Origin: Aidingimonas lacisalsi
Lineage (GTDB): Bacteria > Pseudomonadota > Gammaproteobacteria > Pseudomonadales > Halomonadaceae
DNA length: 64,000 nucleotides
Direction: 5' to 3'
NCBI RefSeq assembly: GCF_008079445.1
Contig: NZ_VRYH01000001.1
Location: forward strand, 417,196-481,195
The translations under genes and the position numbers were made by a program. The notes under the pieces are model-generated. The model was given only the letters and a program-made list of their open reading frames with translations, did no database searches and had not been told where the DNA came from. Positions 34,855-43,988 of the stretch are shown one piece after another; within the stretch, counting starts at the first letter, position 1, and each line of letters begins with the position of its first letter.

Positions 34855-35396
34855 ATTGGCGTCTCCTCGCTCGATGCCCATTCGAGGGGGAAACCGGCCA
34901 CCACCTCCACTACGCTATCAGCCTTCCGGGCAAGAAGGCAGTGCAGCCGCTGCAGGAAAGCCAGATAGCGCCATGTTTCACTATCCTGGGGTGGCAGTCC
35001 CTCATTGAGGTCATTGGAAACCACCACGAGGGTAATCCGCCGAGCACGTACCGACTCCAGTACGCGCATCAACATGGTTTCTCCCTCCGCCTCATTACCA
35101 CCACCGGCATAGAGCCATTGGCTGGACCAGAGGGTCAAACAATCAAGCAGCACGGTATCGCCCCCGACCACCTTGGCCATGGCCGTATCCAGAGCCAGAG
35201 GAGCTTCCAGGGTATGCCAGTCATCTCCCCGCTCATGACGATGCCGGGCGATACGCTCTGCCATCTCGACATCGCACGCCTGCGCCGTAGCCAGATAGAT
35301 GAGTCGTCCGCCACGTTCGGCATGGGATGACAGGGCCAGGGCCTCGGCATGACGGCTTTTGCCGGAGCGTGCACCTCCGCTGACGAAGGTGATCAT
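34851..35396 (-). CDS. cobU: Adenosylcobinamide kinase/guanylyltransferase CobU (unusual C-terminus)
   Basis: CobU phosphorylates adenosylcobinamide and then transfers GMP to it. The 181-residue protein has an intact P-loop (GGARSGKSRHAE, residues 7-18), the YLATAQACDVEMAERIARH strand and helix that lead to the GMP-accepting His, and the VLLDCLTLW segment. The C-terminal block, however, reads VVSNDLNEGLPPQDSETWRY instead of the usual NEVGxGIVP...FRDxxGxxNQ pattern. A second, shorter CobU-like protein in the same operon keeps that block. It overlaps cobD and cobS by 4 bases each. Confidence 0.9.
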   Translation of the reverse strand: MITFVSGGARSGKSRHAEALALSSHAERGGRLIYLATAQACDVEMAERIARHRHERGDDWHTLEAPLALDTAMAKVVGGDTVLLDCLTLWSSQWLYAGGGNEAEGETMLMRVLESVRARRITLVVVSNDLNEGLPPQDSETWRYLAFLQRLHCLLARKADSVVEVVAGFPLEWASSEETPI

Positions 35397-36502
35397 GGTA
35401 TCCCTCCTCCGCGATACTCGGCCAGGCTGTCAGCCAGTGCCGACAACAAGCGATCATTGTCTTCGACGCCGCGCAGCGCCACACGCAGCCAACCGCCATC
35501 CAGTCCAGGAAAGCTCTCGGTGTGACGTACCATGACACCGCGGCGTAGCAATGCCGGCAACAGGGAACGTGTCGTTTCCCGCCCATGAGGATGCCGTACC
35601 AGGAAAAAGTTGGTCTGACTTGGTACTACCTCGAGACCCAGCTTGCCGAGATCGGCCTGTAATCGTGGTCGTTCAGTGGCAAGCCACTCGCGAGTGCGAG
35701 CCATGAAATCATGATCGTCCAGCAGCGGTGGGACCAACTCAGCGGCCAGACCGTTGACACTCCAGGCAGGCTGGAACGCTTTGGCGCGCTCTACCGTCCG
35801 GGAATCAGCCAGCAGATAACCAACTCGCAGACCCGGCAGGGTGTAGAGTTTGGTCAGCGAGCGCAGCAGAATCAGATGATCGAAACGGGCAAGTAGCGGG
35901 GTCAGCGCCTCATTCGGGTCATCGACGAAATCGATGAAGGCTTCGTCCACGACTACATGACAGTCGCGTTCTTTCGTCAACTCGATAAGCCGTTCCATCG
36001 TCTGGCGCGGTATCAACTTGCCACTCGGGTTGTGTGGCCGGCACAGAAACAGCAGCCGACACTCGCCCAAACCACGCACCAAGGCATCGGGGTCAAGGAG
36101 GAAATCAGGAGGTGCAAGATGAGTGTCGTGCCTCGAGAGGCCATGAGCGGTGCAGGCCCGAGCATATTCGGCAAAGCCCGGTTGAACGATGGTGGCCGCC
36201 TCCCCGGCATGCAGGGCAGCGGCTATAAAAATGGCTTCAGCACCGCCATTGGTAAGCAATACCTGGTCAGGATGCACACCTTCATGGTCGGCGATGGCAA
36301 TCCGTGCCTTGCGATATTCCGGATCGGGATAGCGGGAAATCGTCGCCATGCGCTCTGCCAGCCAGCTGGACAACCAGGCCGGGGGGCCCAAGGGATTGAG
36401 GTTGGCGCTGACATCCAGCACCGGCGTATCTTCCGGTAAACCGAAGCGGGTCAGCAGCGGCATCGCCTGACCACCGTGAAGGGGCCAATCGTGTCGTGTC
36501 AT
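35393..36502 (-). CDS. cobD: Threonine-phosphate decarboxylase CobD
   Basis: CobD is a PLP enzyme that makes (R)-1-amino-2-propanol phosphate from L-threonine phosphate, the linker of the B12 nucleotide loop. The 369-residue protein is a class I/II aminotransferase-like enzyme: DVSANLNPLGPP near the N-terminus, LTNGGAEAIFIAA, CRPHNPSGKLIP, VVDEAFIDFVDD and the PLP lysine in LRSLTKLYTLPGLRVGYL. The ATG at 36502 with AAGGAGG upstream is preferred to an ATG 18 codons earlier. It overlaps cbiB and cobU. The P. denitrificans name is cobC. Confidence 0.93.
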   Translation of the reverse strand: MTRHDWPLHGGQAMPLLTRFGLPEDTPVLDVSANLNPLGPPAWLSSWLAERMATISRYPDPEYRKARIAIADHEGVHPDQVLLTNGGAEAIFIAAALHAGEAATIVQPGFAEYARACTAHGLSRHDTHLAPPDFLLDPDALVRGLGECRLLFLCRPHNPSGKLIPRQTMERLIELTKERDCHVVVDEAFIDFVDDPNEALTPLLARFDHLILLRSLTKLYTLPGLRVGYLLADSRTVERAKAFQPAWSVNGLAAELVPPLLDDHDFMARTREWLATERPRLQADLGKLGLEVVPSQTNFFLVRHPHGRETTRSLLPALLRRGVMVRHTESFPGLDGGWLRVALRGVEDNDRLLSALADSLAEYRGGGIP

Positions 36503-37473
36503 GACACCTCCTTGAATACGATCAGTAACACCAACACCGCCAGGAAACCGAGCCAACCACCATGCATCAGGCGGATGGCACCCTCGATATGGCGAACCGC
36601 CAGCGTTTCCCGGGGGATGCCAAGCCGCGTACGACAGGACACGTCACCCTGATACGTGTTCATACCGCCAAGCTGCACACCAAGCAGATTGGCCACCATG
36701 GCTTCCGGTAAACCGGCATTGGGACTGGGATGGTGCGCCGCGTCACGGTAAGTTGCAGACAGGGCGCCACGCGTGTGCATGCCCCTCAAGAGATGGGCGC
36801 TCAACCAGAGTGTCAAGGCGGTGAGTCGGGCCGGAAACCAGTTGGCCACATCGTCGAGACGCGCTGAGGCCCAACCGAATTCACGATAACGCTCGTTTCG
36901 ATAACCCACCATGGAATCCAGGGTGTTGATCGCCTTGTAGGCAAGTGCCAAAGGTGCGCCACCCAACAGCGCGAAGAGGAGCGGTGCCGTGATGCCATCC
37001 ACACTATTCTCGGCGACCGTCTCCACTGTCCCTCGGGTAATCTCCGGTTCATCCAGATAGGCGGTATCCCGGCCGACGACCATCGCCAGTTGCTGACGTG
37101 CAGTCGTGAGATCACCCTGGATCAGGGGCGTTGCCACCGCCAATGCCGCATCACGGAGTCCCTTGATGGCCAGGCAATTGACGAGAAGCCAGAGTTCGGC
37201 GACCAGTTTCAGCCATGGGTGCAGTCGAGCCAGCAGCATCAGCCCGCTGCTGGCCAGAATATAGGTCCCAATCACTACCACCGATGTCATCAGCCCCCCT
37301 TTAAGGCGCCTTGCCCGCGGCGTACCGTGGTTCCAACTCCTTTCCAGGCATCCGATTACCTTCCCCATGCCGACGACCGGATGAGGCATCGAACGGGGAT
37401 CGCCAATGACCAGATCCAGTAGTACGGCGATCACTACCAGAGTGAGCAACGTGAATGACATGGGTTCAGCCAT
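36499..37473 (-). CDS. cbiB: Adenosylcobinamide-phosphate synthase CbiB
   Basis: CbiB (CobD in P. denitrificans) attaches aminopropanol phosphate to adenosylcobyric acid in the inner membrane. The 325-residue protein has several helices and the family motifs LDLVIGDPRSMPHPVVGMGK (about residues 20-39), GTVETVAENSVDGITAPLLF, INTLDSMVGYRNERYREFGWASARLDD (shown in part) and HPSPNAGLPEAMVA. I chose the ATG at 37473 with GGAGG 6 bases upstream. Its first 8 bases overlap the stop of a 39-codon frame, and its end overlaps cobD by 4 bases. Confidence 0.93.
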   Translation of the reverse strand: MAEPMSFTLLTLVVIAVLLDLVIGDPRSMPHPVVGMGKVIGCLERSWNHGTPRARRLKGGLMTSVVVIGTYILASSGLMLLARLHPWLKLVAELWLLVNCLAIKGLRDAALAVATPLIQGDLTTARQQLAMVVGRDTAYLDEPEITRGTVETVAENSVDGITAPLLFALLGGAPLALAYKAINTLDSMVGYRNERYREFGWASARLDDVANWFPARLTALTLWLSAHLLRGMHTRGALSATYRDAAHHPSPNAGLPEAMVANLLGVQLGGMNTYQGDVSCRTRLGIPRETLAVRHIEGAIRLMHGGWLGFLAVLVLLIVFKEVS

Positions 37474-37585
37474 TCTTCGCCTCCCCGGCACGAATCAGAG
37501 CTCGAAAGGCCATTGCGGTGCCCATCGACAGCCAAAGCCAGCCCAGGCAGAAGTACGGGGAAGGTGGTCTCATCCGGCTATTCAT
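37466..37585 (-). CDS. Putative 39-residue membrane microprotein between cobT and cbiB
   Basis: A short open frame starts at an ATG overlapping the cobT stop (ATGA, 37582-37585) and ends with a TGA 8 bases inside the cbiB start. The product begins MNSRMRPPSPYFCLGWLWL and has one likely membrane helix (about residues 11-28) followed by a basic/polar tail ending EAKNG. No clear ribosome-binding site precedes it, but the ATGA overlap allows translation to continue from cobT. It fills the only gap in an otherwise fully overlapping operon. Family unknown; it could be a chance frame. Confidence 0.4.
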   Translation of the reverse strand: MNSRMRPPSPYFCLGWLWLSMGTAMAFRALIRAGEAKNG

Positions 37586-38649
37586 GAGGTCGGGGCGGCA
37601 CCATCGATTCCGGCATCCGTGAAAGTACTCATCTCGGCAAGCATCCGACAGGCCGAATCGAGCAACGGAAAGGCCAGGGCGGCACCGCTACCCTCCCCCA
37701 GGCGCATGTCGAGATCCAGCAGTGGAGCGGCATTCAGCGCCGCCAACGCTGTATCGTGACCCGGTTCACGGGAACGATGAGCGAATACCAGATAGTCACG
37801 CAGTTCCGGATGCAGTCGGCAGGCTATCAACGCGGCTACCGTCGCAATGAATCCGTCCACCAGTAGCGGGAGCCGATTGGCCGCCCCACCCAGAAATGCG
37901 CCGACCATCGCAGCAATCTCCAATCCCCCCAATGCCGCCAAGGCACCCAGTGGATCATCAGCGTCGATGCGTCGGGCATCGATGGCACGCTGGATCACTG
38001 AACGTTTATGAGCCAGACGCTCGTCATCGATACCGGTTCCAACACCTACCACACGTTCGAGCGGCACATCGTGGAGTGCTGCCAGCAGAGCACTGCTCGC
38101 CGTGGTATTGGCGATGCCCATCTCGCCGACGATCAGGCTGCGATAACCTGCTGCAGCTGCACACTCAGCAGCGCGGATACCGACACCGATAGCCTGCTCG
38201 GCTTCCTCACGATCCATGGCGTCGGTATTCACCATATTGGCCGTTCCGAGACGAATCTTTTCGTCTACCAGCAATGGATGATCGATCAATTCGGGGGGAA
38301 GTGGCGCGGCGACGCCGACGTCGATCACTTCCAGACCAGCACCATGCTGGTGAGCAAAAACATTGATGGCGGCCCCGCCAGTAGCGAAGTTGGTCACCAT
38401 CTGGGCAGTCACCGACTGCGGGAAAGCCGACACCCCTTCTGCCGCCACGCCATGATCGGCAGCGAATACCAATATCTTTGGGGGCGACACTCGAGGTAGT
38501 GCCTCACCCTGGATTGCCGCTAAATCGATCACCAGCCGCTCCAAACGCCCCAGGCTGCCTGGCGGTTTGGTGAGGTTGTCGAGTCGACGGGCCGCGCACT
38601 CGGCAGCGGCCCGATCAAGAGAAGGAAGACGATCGGGGATGACGTTCAC
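37582..38649 (-). CDS. cobT: Nicotinate-nucleotide-dimethylbenzimidazole phosphoribosyltransferase CobT
   Basis: CobT transfers ribose phosphate from nicotinate mononucleotide to dimethylbenzimidazole, forming alpha-ribazole phosphate. The 355-residue protein has LDNLTKPPGSLGRLERL near residue 25, FAADHGVAAEGVSAFPQSVT, GEMGIANTTASSALLA and the catalytic Glu in MRLGEGSGAALAFPLL (about 320). The start is a GTG at 38649 behind an AAGAG site. It is the first gene of the minus-strand operon ending with the CobU-like gene and shares the dimethylbenzimidazole branch with bluB, which lies 26 kb away in the same locus. Confidence 0.95.
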   Translation of the reverse strand: MNVIPDRLPSLDRAAAECAARRLDNLTKPPGSLGRLERLVIDLAAIQGEALPRVSPPKILVFAADHGVAAEGVSAFPQSVTAQMVTNFATGGAAINVFAHQHGAGLEVIDVGVAAPLPPELIDHPLLVDEKIRLGTANMVNTDAMDREEAEQAIGVGIRAAECAAAAGYRSLIVGEMGIANTTASSALLAALHDVPLERVVGVGTGIDDERLAHKRSVIQRAIDARRIDADDPLGALAALGGLEIAAMVGAFLGGAANRLPLLVDGFIATVAALIACRLHPELRDYLVFAHRSREPGHDTALAALNAAPLLDLDMRLGEGSGAALAFPLLDSACRMLAEMSTFTDAGIDGAAPTS

Positions 38650-38731
38650 ATGTATCTCTTCTGACAGGGTTCCAGAAAGACATCATGGTAACGTTCCCCG
38701 TTCGCGACGGCTAATTAGATCCCTCGTCGCC

Positions 38732-40567
38732 TCATTCGACAGTGACCGACTTCGCCAGGTTACGGGGCTGGTCGACATCGGTGCCCTTGAGAACCGCAAC
38801 ATGATAGGACAACAATTGCAGCGGCAAGGTATAGATGATCGGAGCCAGCGCTTCGTCAACGTGGGGAAGTTGCAGCACTCGTACCCCTTCCGTGGATTCG
38901 ATCCCCACATTTTCGTCAGCGAAGACGAACAACTCACCGCCTCGCGCACGGACTTCCTGAAGGTTGGATTTGAGCTTGTCCAGCAACTCGTCGTTGGGTG
39001 CTACCGAGATGACAGGCATTTCGCTGTCGACCAGCGCCAGCGGCCCGTGTTTGAGTTCACCTGCCGGATACGCCTCGGCGTGGATGTAGGAAATCTCCTT
39101 GAGCTTGAGTGCTCCTTCCAGGGCGATGGGGAAATGGGCTCCACGTCCCAGGAACAGCGCATGATGTTTCTCGGCAAAAGCCGTCGACAAGGCCTCGATG
39201 TCCTTGTCCAGTCCTAGCACTCGGGTGGCTACATCCGGCAATGCGCGCAAGGCGGCGGCGATCTCGACCTGCCGTTCGGGCGCCTCACTACGTACCTTGG
39301 CCAGCGACAGAGTCAATAGCATCAATGCCACGAGCTGACTGGTGAAGGCCTTGGTCGACGCGACGCCAATCTCCGGACCGGCATGCGTCATCAGGGTAAG
39401 GTCGGATTCGCGAACCAGTGAACTGCCCGGGACGTTGCAGATCGCCAGACTGCCCATGTAACCCAGTTCGCGGGAAAACCGTAAGGCAGCCAGCGTATCG
39501 GCCGTCTCACCGGACTGAGACAATGTCACGAACAGCGTATTTTCGGGCACCACGACCCGACGGTAACGATATTCCGAGGCAACCTCGACCTGAGTGGGAA
39601 TCCCTGCCACTTTCTCGAGCCAGTAACGCGCCACCATACCGGCATGGTAACTGGTACCGCAGGCAACGATATGGATCTGGTCGGCTTTGGCGAACAGTGC
39701 CTCGGCATCGATACCGAAGCTCTCGATCAACACGCCACGCTCACTCAGCCGGCCCTCCATCGCCGCCGCTATGACTTGCGGCTGTTCATGGATTTCCTTG
39801 AGCATGAAGTGTCGATAATCACCTTTGCTAGCCGCACCATCGCTATGTTCGAACGTCTGTACCGGGCGCTCGACAGCATCACCGTTGCGATCGAATATCT
39901 CGATCTTCCCCCCCTTGGAGAGGCGAACCACATCCTCTTCCTGGAGGTAGATGAAACGATCGGTGACCTGAAGCAAGGCCAGCGGATCGGATGCCAGGAA
40001 TGCTTCCTCGATACCGACACCGACGACCAATGGACTTCCCTTGCGCGCACCGATGATCACACCCGGTTCGTCGCGATGCATCACGCCCATGGCATAGGCG
40101 CCGTCGAACACCATCAGGGCATTACGGACTGCAGACAACAGATCATGGCCATGGGAAAATTCACGGGCTATCAGGTGGGCGACGACCTCGGTATCGGTTT
40201 CCGAAGTGAATGCATAGCCCTGCTGTTCTAGCTCCGATCGCAAACGTTCGTGGTTCTCGATAATGCCATTGTGCACCACTGCCAGATCGTCACCCGATTG
40301 ATGGGGATGCGCATTATCCTCGCTCGGCTTGCCATGCGTCGCCCAGCGAGTGTGCGCGATGCCCGAGGTTCCTGCCAGTGGCATCGCCTCCAGGCGTGAT
40401 TCAAGGGCGGCGACCTTACCCAATGCCCGAACCCGATTGAGTCGATTGTCGTCAGAGATCACGGTCATGCCTGCCGAGTCGTAGCCGCGATACTCGAGAC
40501 GTTTCAAGCCTTCAAGCAGGATTCCCTGAACGTTACGCGCCACCACGGCACCCACGATTCCACACAT
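38732..40567 (-). CDS. glmS: Glutamine-fructose-6-phosphate aminotransferase GlmS
   Basis: GlmS makes glucosamine 6-phosphate from fructose 6-phosphate and glutamine, the first step to UDP-GlcNAc for the cell wall. The 611-residue protein starts MCGIVGAVVA, with Cys2 as the glutaminase nucleophile, and has two SIS sugar-isomerase domains (FVTLSQSGETADTLAALR; LGRGAHFPIALEGALKLKE) and the invariant C-terminus QPRNLAKSVTVE. It follows glmU by 9 bases, so both belong to one operon. Length is typical. No glmS ribozyme or riboswitch is expected or seen. Confidence 0.97.
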   Translation of the reverse strand: MCGIVGAVVARNVQGILLEGLKRLEYRGYDSAGMTVISDDNRLNRVRALGKVAALESRLEAMPLAGTSGIAHTRWATHGKPSEDNAHPHQSGDDLAVVHNGIIENHERLRSELEQQGYAFTSETDTEVVAHLIAREFSHGHDLLSAVRNALMVFDGAYAMGVMHRDEPGVIIGARKGSPLVVGVGIEEAFLASDPLALLQVTDRFIYLQEEDVVRLSKGGKIEIFDRNGDAVERPVQTFEHSDGAASKGDYRHFMLKEIHEQPQVIAAAMEGRLSERGVLIESFGIDAEALFAKADQIHIVACGTSYHAGMVARYWLEKVAGIPTQVEVASEYRYRRVVVPENTLFVTLSQSGETADTLAALRFSRELGYMGSLAICNVPGSSLVRESDLTLMTHAGPEIGVASTKAFTSQLVALMLLTLSLAKVRSEAPERQVEIAAALRALPDVATRVLGLDKDIEALSTAFAEKHHALFLGRGAHFPIALEGALKLKEISYIHAEAYPAGELKHGPLALVDSEMPVISVAPNDELLDKLKSNLQEVRARGGELFVFADENVGIESTEGVRVLQLPHVDEALAPIIYTLPLQLLSYHVAVLKGTDVDQPRNLAKSVTVE

Positions 40568-40576
40568 GCCGCTCTC

Positions 40577-41950
40577 CTATTGATCCTCTGTTTTCGACTT
40601 GGCGGGACGTCGCCAATCGGCCTTGTTGACCTGACGACTCCGGGCCACCGCGAGGGCACCGTCGGCGATATCCTTGCTGATCGTCGACCCAGCACCGACC
40701 GTCGCGCCACTACCGACCGTGACCGGTGCCACCAAGGCAGTATTGGAACCGATGAATGCCTCATTGCCGATCTCGGTACGATGCTTGTTGGCACCATCGT
40801 AATTGCACGTGATCGTGCCAGCACCGACGTTCACATCATGGCCAAGACTGGCATCGCCGACATAACTCAAATGATTGATTTTGCTACCTTCACCGACATT
40901 GACGTTCTTCGTTTCCACGAAGTTTCCCACTTTGGCACGCACCGCCAGATGCGTCCCAGGACGCAAACGGGCGAAGGGACCGATACGATTGAGACCGGAT
41001 GCGACGGTTCCCTCGATCACGCTATGGGATGCTATCTCGCTCTCGGCGCCGATATGGCTGTCACGAATCACGCAATAAGGACCAATCGACACCCCCTCAC
41101 CAAGCACGACGTCGCCTTCGAAAACGCATCCCACGTCAATCTCGACATCATGCCCACACGTCAGGCTACCACGTACATCGATGCGTTCAGGGTCGGTCAG
41201 AGCGACGCCCTCTGCCATCAAGCGAGTCGCCATTCGCCGTTGATGAGCCCGCTCCAATCGAGCCAGCTGGGCTCGGTCATTGACGCCTTCCACTTCCAGA
41301 GAGTCACGGGGCTCAGCAGTAGCGACCGTGACACCTTCGGCAGCCGCCAAGGCAATGATATCGGTCAGATAATATTCCCCTTGGGCATTATTCGAGGAAA
41401 GTTGGGGTAACCAGCGTTTGAGTTGGCTACGTGTCATGGCCATGATGCCGGTATTGCACTCACGTACGCCCCGCTGGCTTGCCGTTGCATCTTTCTGTTC
41501 AACGATCGCTCTGACGCGTCCCTCGTCATCACGCAGAATACGTCCGTAGCCGGTAGGATCCTCGAGCGTGACAGTCAGCAAGCCCATATGCTGTTCATCG
41601 ACACGGGCAACCAGTGATGCCAGCGTATCGGCATGAATCATCGGTACGTCGCCATACAGCACCAATACCTTGTCATGGCTTAGTTGATCCAGTGCTTGCG
41701 CTACGGCATGCCCCGTGCCGTTCTGCTCATGTTGAACGGCGTAGTGAACCGGACAGTCGCCCAATGCCTGCCGCAACTGATCGCCACCATGCCCTATCAC
41801 CACATGGATCTGATCGCAATCGAGTTGTAATGCCGTATCGATAACATGCCGAATCATCGGCCTGCCGGCCAGTCGATGCAGCACCTTGGGCCGAGTGGAG
41901 CGCATTCGCGTTCCCTGTCCTGCGGCCAGAATGACAACGTCGAGCGCCAT
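40577..41950 (-). CDS. glmU: Bifunctional N-acetylglucosamine-1-phosphate uridyltransferase/acetyltransferase GlmU
   Basis: GlmU acetylates glucosamine 1-phosphate and then makes UDP-GlcNAc. The 457-residue protein has an N-terminal nucleotidyltransferase domain (VILAAGQGTRMRS, residues 5-17, with VLYGDVPMIHADTL) and a C-terminal left-handed beta-helix with hexapeptide repeats and the acetyl-CoA region NYDGANKHRTEIGNEAFIGS. The frame opens 18 codons earlier, but the ATG at 41950 has an AAGGAG site and the family N-terminus. It is the promoter-proximal partner of glmS. Confidence 0.96.
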   Translation of the reverse strand: MALDVVILAAGQGTRMRSTRPKVLHRLAGRPMIRHVIDTALQLDCDQIHVVIGHGGDQLRQALGDCPVHYAVQHEQNGTGHAVAQALDQLSHDKVLVLYGDVPMIHADTLASLVARVDEQHMGLLTVTLEDPTGYGRILRDDEGRVRAIVEQKDATASQRGVRECNTGIMAMTRSQLKRWLPQLSSNNAQGEYYLTDIIALAAAEGVTVATAEPRDSLEVEGVNDRAQLARLERAHQRRMATRLMAEGVALTDPERIDVRGSLTCGHDVEIDVGCVFEGDVVLGEGVSIGPYCVIRDSHIGAESEIASHSVIEGTVASGLNRIGPFARLRPGTHLAVRAKVGNFVETKNVNVGEGSKINHLSYVGDASLGHDVNVGAGTITCNYDGANKHRTEIGNEAFIGSNTALVAPVTVGSGATVGAGSTISKDIADGALAVARSRQVNKADWRRPAKSKTEDQ

Positions 41951-41987
41951 CTTGACTCCTTGATCGATATTTTCAGACTGATCCATT

Positions 41988-43091
41988 CTAGTCACCAGGG
42001 CCATGGTCGTCAGGAATCGCTATTCCCATCTCTTTAATCCGTTCGGCTCCCATCCGTTCGACGAATGCCGGGCTGACATAACTCCCCCAGCCTTCGCCAT
42101 CCGGATCCCGCACCAGCGTCAGAATGGCAAGATCTTCACGCTCTGCCAACGTCATCGAGGCCTTGGGACCAAGCACCATTAATGCCGTCGCCCAGGCATC
42201 GGCCCAAGTGGCAGAGTCATGCAGGACTGTCACTGAAGCCAGACGATGCCGTACCGGTCGACCATCTCGGGGGTCCAGGGTATGAGAATAGCGTCGTCCA
42301 TCCTGTTCGAAATATTGCCGATAATCACCGGACGTTGCCACAGAAATGTCGTGCAATGGCAAGACATGCTGCGCAACCTCTCGTCCACCATCCGGTACTT
42401 CGACACCGATTCGCCATGGGGACTCTTTGCCATCACGATAGCCCTTGGCACTCAATTCGCCACCGATGTTGACGAGATAATGATCAATTCCCTGCGCATC
42501 CAGATACGCGGCTACCCGTTCGACACCATACCCCTTGGCGACCGCGGAGAGATCGATGAAGTTGTCAGTCAAGCGTCGAGCACGGCCGTTATCGCTCTCT
42601 ACCTCCAAACTGTCGGGCCCCGTCGCCGATATGCGCCTTGCAATCTCGTCAGCGGCGGGAACTTCCTTGGGACGGGCCTCGGGACCAAAGCTCCAAAGGT
42701 TGACCAGATCACCAATCGTGACATCGAAAGCGCCATCGCTGGCCTTAGCCACCGACTGACTGATGGCGAGCACATCGATCAGTCCATCGGAAAGCGATTG
42801 CCACTCACCCGGTTCACTGTCGTTGAAAGCCATGAGTTCCGAGTCGTCACGATACGTCGACATCGACATGTCGACCGATTCGAGTTCCTCCATGAAGCCG
42901 TCACGCAGTTGCTCGATGTCATCGTCATCAAGATCATCCACAAGCGTGACTTGATAAAACGTTCCGAAGATGGCTCCCTCCAGCTCAATCCGTTCCGGGT
43001 CCGGATTCGACTCGGTGCAAGCCGTAAGCCATAGAGCAACCACTCCACAACAACAGACTTGCAAAGCGCTCGACATACGACGCAAGAGCAT
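41988..43091 (-). CDS. apbE: FAD:protein FMN transferase ApbE, lipoprotein
   Basis: ApbE covalently attaches FMN to target flavoproteins, such as the Nqr/Rnf subunits, in the periplasm. From the ATG at 43091 (GGGAG site upstream) the 367-residue protein begins with a lipoprotein signal ending in the lipobox LTAC with Cys25, then the family blocks GTFYQVTLVDD, DLSAVAKGYGVERVAAYL (about 200-217), YLVNIGGELSAKG and YSHTLDPRDGRPV. The frame extends 54 codons further upstream over uppP, which lacks family support. It is closely behind uppP (8 bases). Confidence 0.92.
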   Translation of the reverse strand: MLLRRMSSALQVCCCGVVALWLTACTESNPDPERIELEGAIFGTFYQVTLVDDLDDDDIEQLRDGFMEELESVDMSMSTYRDDSELMAFNDSEPGEWQSLSDGLIDVLAISQSVAKASDGAFDVTIGDLVNLWSFGPEARPKEVPAADEIARRISATGPDSLEVESDNGRARRLTDNFIDLSAVAKGYGVERVAAYLDAQGIDHYLVNIGGELSAKGYRDGKESPWRIGVEVPDGGREVAQHVLPLHDISVATSGDYRQYFEQDGRRYSHTLDPRDGRPVRHRLASVTVLHDSATWADAWATALMVLGPKASMTLAEREDLAILTLVRDPDGEGWGSYVSPAFVERMGAERIKEMGIAIPDDHGPGD

Positions 43092-43099
43092 GTTTCTCC

Positions 43100-43894
43100 C
43101 TAGGCGAAAAACCATAACAGCCAGATTCCGAAGATCACTCGATAGATGACGAAGGGCTGCATGCCTATTCGTCGAATGAAGACAAGAAAGTAATGGATAC
43201 ACAGATAGGCACTTATCCCGGACAGCAGGGTACCGACAAACAATGCCGGCCAATCGACGATGACAGAGGAGAAGATCAGTTCACGAATTTCCAACCCGCC
43301 GGCCAGAATGATGACGGGAATCGACAACAGGAAGGAAAAGCGGGCCGCTCCTTCCCGGCTCATCCCCAGTAGCAGCGCCGCCGTCATGGTAATGCCGGAA
43401 CGCGAGGTGCCTGGAATCAATGCTAATGCTTGGGACAGACCAATCCACATCACATCTTTCCAGCGAAGTTGGTACTCACTTCGCTGACCGGGTCGGCGCC
43501 AATCGGCATAACCTAGCAATAGACCGAAACCGATCAAGCTAACGGCAAGAACGGTGACTGTTCGCAAATCCGTTTCGATGACGTCCTTGAACGCCAGGCC
43601 CGCAAGGCCGACCGGTATCGTGGCCAATATCACCCACCAGGCCAGGCGCGCTTCTTCATCGACTCGTCCCCGCCAGGATTGCAGCCAGGATATCGTCATA
43701 CGCCATAGTTCGATGCGGAAATAGGTCAATACCGCTGCCAGACTACCCACATGAAGGGCAACATCGAATGCCAAGCCCTGATCGGGCCAATCGGTGAGCT
43801 CCGGCACCAAAACTAGGTGCGCAGAACTGGAAATAGGCAGGAATTCGGTCACGCCCTGAATCAGGGCCAAGATGATAACCTGTAACCAATCCAT
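43100..43894 (-). CDS. uppP: Undecaprenyl-diphosphate phosphatase UppP (BacA)
   Basis: UppP recycles the lipid carrier undecaprenyl phosphate for cell-wall synthesis by dephosphorylating undecaprenyl diphosphate at the inner membrane. The 264-residue polytopic protein shows both family signatures: GVTEFLPISSSAHLVL (about residues 15-30) with the catalytic Glu and Ser residues, and the PGTSRSGITM motif (about 160-169). Length is normal. It lies between mgtE (94 bases upstream) and apbE (8 bases downstream). Confidence 0.95.
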   Translation of the reverse strand: MDWLQVIILALIQGVTEFLPISSSAHLVLVPELTDWPDQGLAFDVALHVGSLAAVLTYFRIELWRMTISWLQSWRGRVDEEARLAWWVILATIPVGLAGLAFKDVIETDLRTVTVLAVSLIGFGLLLGYADWRRPGQRSEYQLRWKDVMWIGLSQALALIPGTSRSGITMTAALLLGMSREGAARFSFLLSIPVIILAGGLEIRELIFSSVIVDWPALFVGTLLSGISAYLCIHYFLVFIRRIGMQPFVIYRVIFGIWLLWFFA

Positions 43895-43988
43895 TCAGAT
43901 GTCCTGTCAATCATCCATGATCAGATGCGGGTAACAGCGCGAGTCGGATGCCAAGCATACACATATCGGCATGGCTTGTCCGCCCGGA

